A program made the position numbers and the translations under genes. From Thioalkalivibrio sp. (GTDB lineage Bacteria; Pseudomonadota; Gammaproteobacteria; Ectothiorhodospirales; Ectothiorhodospiraceae), in NCBI GenBank assembly GCA_007120155.1, contig SKOF01000089.1, forward strand, positions 1 to 7,145: a stretch of DNA of 7,145 bases, in the 5' to 3' direction. Shown here one piece after another: positions 6,941 through 7,145 of the stretch (position 1 is its first letter; every line of letters begins with the position of its first letter). The notes beneath the pieces are model-generated. The model searched no databases. It worked only from the letters and a program-made list of their open reading frames with translations, and had not been told where the DNA came from.

Positions 6941-6972
6941 AACCAACTTCAACAACTCTGACCCCTTGATTT
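6917..6972. repeat. Perfect 25-bp palindrome (paired REP-like repeats)
   Basis: The arms at 6917-6941 and 6948-6972 are exact reverse complements and enclose the 6-nt loop ACCAAC. Each arm contains the repeat found at the left end of the element. The left arm encodes the end of the transposase; the right arm ends 2 nt before the purine-rich ribosome site of the next gene. It can extrude as a cruciform, act as RAYT substrate, or fold as a very stable RNA hairpin. Only TTT follows in the DNA, so it is not a classical intrinsic terminator, though it could still slow transcription or protect upstream mRNA. Confidence 0.93.
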
Positions 6973-6973
6973 C

Positions 6974-6982
6974 GGGAGAAGG
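6974..6982 (+). promoter_or_regulatory. Ribosome binding region of the last gene
   Basis: GGGAGAAGG lies just before ATG 6985: GGAG at 6975-6978 is 6 nt from the start. It begins 2 nt after the palindrome, so it should remain single stranded, but a ribosome would have to load right beside the hairpin. Confidence 0.6.
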
Positions 6983-6984
6983 TC

Positions 6985-7145
6985 ATGAACAGGATGTCAC
7001 GCATCGCGGTACTCATTCTGCTGGTCGCCGCCGGCACGGCTGCGGCCTCCAGCCTGCGTTTTGACGGGGTGCTGATCCGCGAGGGCAGCCCCGCCTACCT
7101 GCTGCTGGAACATCTGGGGGAACCCCTGTATCGCAGCCGGGAGGA
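6985..7145 (+). CDS. Small exported protein, DUF2845-like, 3' end outside the window
   Basis: The first 53 codons are present and the frame is open to the window edge. The start is supported by the purine-rich site just upstream. The protein begins with a signal peptide: MNRMSR, a hydrophobic core (IAVLILLVAAG) and a likely cleavage after A21 in TAAA/SS, so the product should be periplasmic. The mature start, SLRFDGVLIREGSPAYLL, followed by LEHLGEPLYRSR, has the pattern of DUF2845 and BamE/SmpA-like small proteins (a strand, then a Gly-Ser turn, a helix and LGEP). This is a weak resemblance, because the cysteines common in DUF2845 are missing in what is visible. Function is unknown. With the transposon element removed, the gene would start about 17 nt after the pilE stop, so it may have belonged to the pil transcript. 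Confidence 0.75.
   Translation, partial: MNRMSRIAVLILLVAAGTAAASSLRFDGVLIREGSPAYLLLEHLGEPLYRSRE

Larger units (their letters stand above)
6071..6972 (+). mobile_element. REP/RAYT transposase element inserted after pilE
   Basis: The element of about 0.9 kb is bounded by inverted copies of one repeat. The left copy (6073-6094) and the right copy (6949-6970, reverse orientation) match at 21 of 22 positions and share the core ATCAAGGGGTCAGAGT. A further direct copy lies at 6919-6940 and forms a palindrome with the right copy. One Y1/HUH transposase gene lies between. Repeats with a GGGGTCAGAGT core beside RAYT genes are, to my knowledge, widespread in proteobacteria. The exact ends are inferred from where similarity stops, and no target-site duplication is seen, as expected for HUH enzymes. 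Whether it still moves, or is a domesticated single-copy RAYT with scattered REPs, cannot be told from one locus. Confidence 0.7.

Noticed and set aside
1..7145. Search for CRISPR arrays, tRNA/rRNA genes, toxin-antitoxin or defence genes
   Set aside because: No regularly spaced repeats, RNA-gene signatures or such protein motifs were seen. The only repeats are the RAYT-associated ones.

Overview
The window carries the distal part of a type IVa pilus minor-pilin operon, followed by a small REP-associated transposase element and the start of a secreted-protein gene. All genes lie on the + strand. The gene order (FimT/GspH-type pseudopilin, pilV, pilW, pilX, pilY1, pilE) and the moderately high G+C point to a gammaproteobacterium. 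The exact genus cannot be read from the sequence; a Chromatiales/Ectothiorhodospiraceae-like or related lineage is only a guess.

Layout: 3-140 is the C-terminal tail of a FimT/FimU-type pseudopilin. pilV (137-625), pilW (622-1581) and pilX (1581-2153) follow with ATGA, GTGA and TGATG stop/start overlaps, so they are almost certainly translationally coupled. pilY1 (2164-5586) begins 10 nt after pilX with its own strong Shine-Dalgarno site that overlaps the pilX stop codon. pilE (5660-6067) follows after a 73-nt gap. The family's established role is a pilus-tip complex: the minor pilins prime assembly in the inner membrane and PilY1 sits on top as adhesin, mechanosensor or calcium-dependent retraction regulator. 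Every pilin here shows a processable class III leader; PilX lacks Glu at +5.

The PilY1 is rearranged relative to the Pseudomonas protein. It has no room for the N-terminal von Willebrand A region. It keeps the RGD-containing segment, the beta-propeller and the propeller calcium loop, and it adds an EF-hand-like loop and a long C-terminal extension that holds all four cysteines. The first third of this gene is clearly poorer in G+C (about 56% by hand count over 2161-3420) than pilV/pilW (about 69% over 181-780), which suggests exchange of this surface-exposed gene.

Directly after the pilE stop lies a compact element of about 0.9 kb (6071-6972). It has a left repeat, a 242-residue Y1/HUH transposase of the RAYT type, and a perfect 25-bp inverted repeat with a 6-nt loop at the right end. 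The last seven codons and stop of the transposase are written inside the left arm of that palindrome. The element fills most of the gap between pilE and a small exported-protein gene (6985 onward, cut by the window end), whose ribosome binding site begins 2 nt after the palindrome.

I see no CRISPR array, tRNA, rRNA, phage genes or defence system. The parts most worth a second look are the RAYT/palindrome unit inserted at the pil operon end and the reorganised PilY1; neither is a demonstrably new system from sequence alone.
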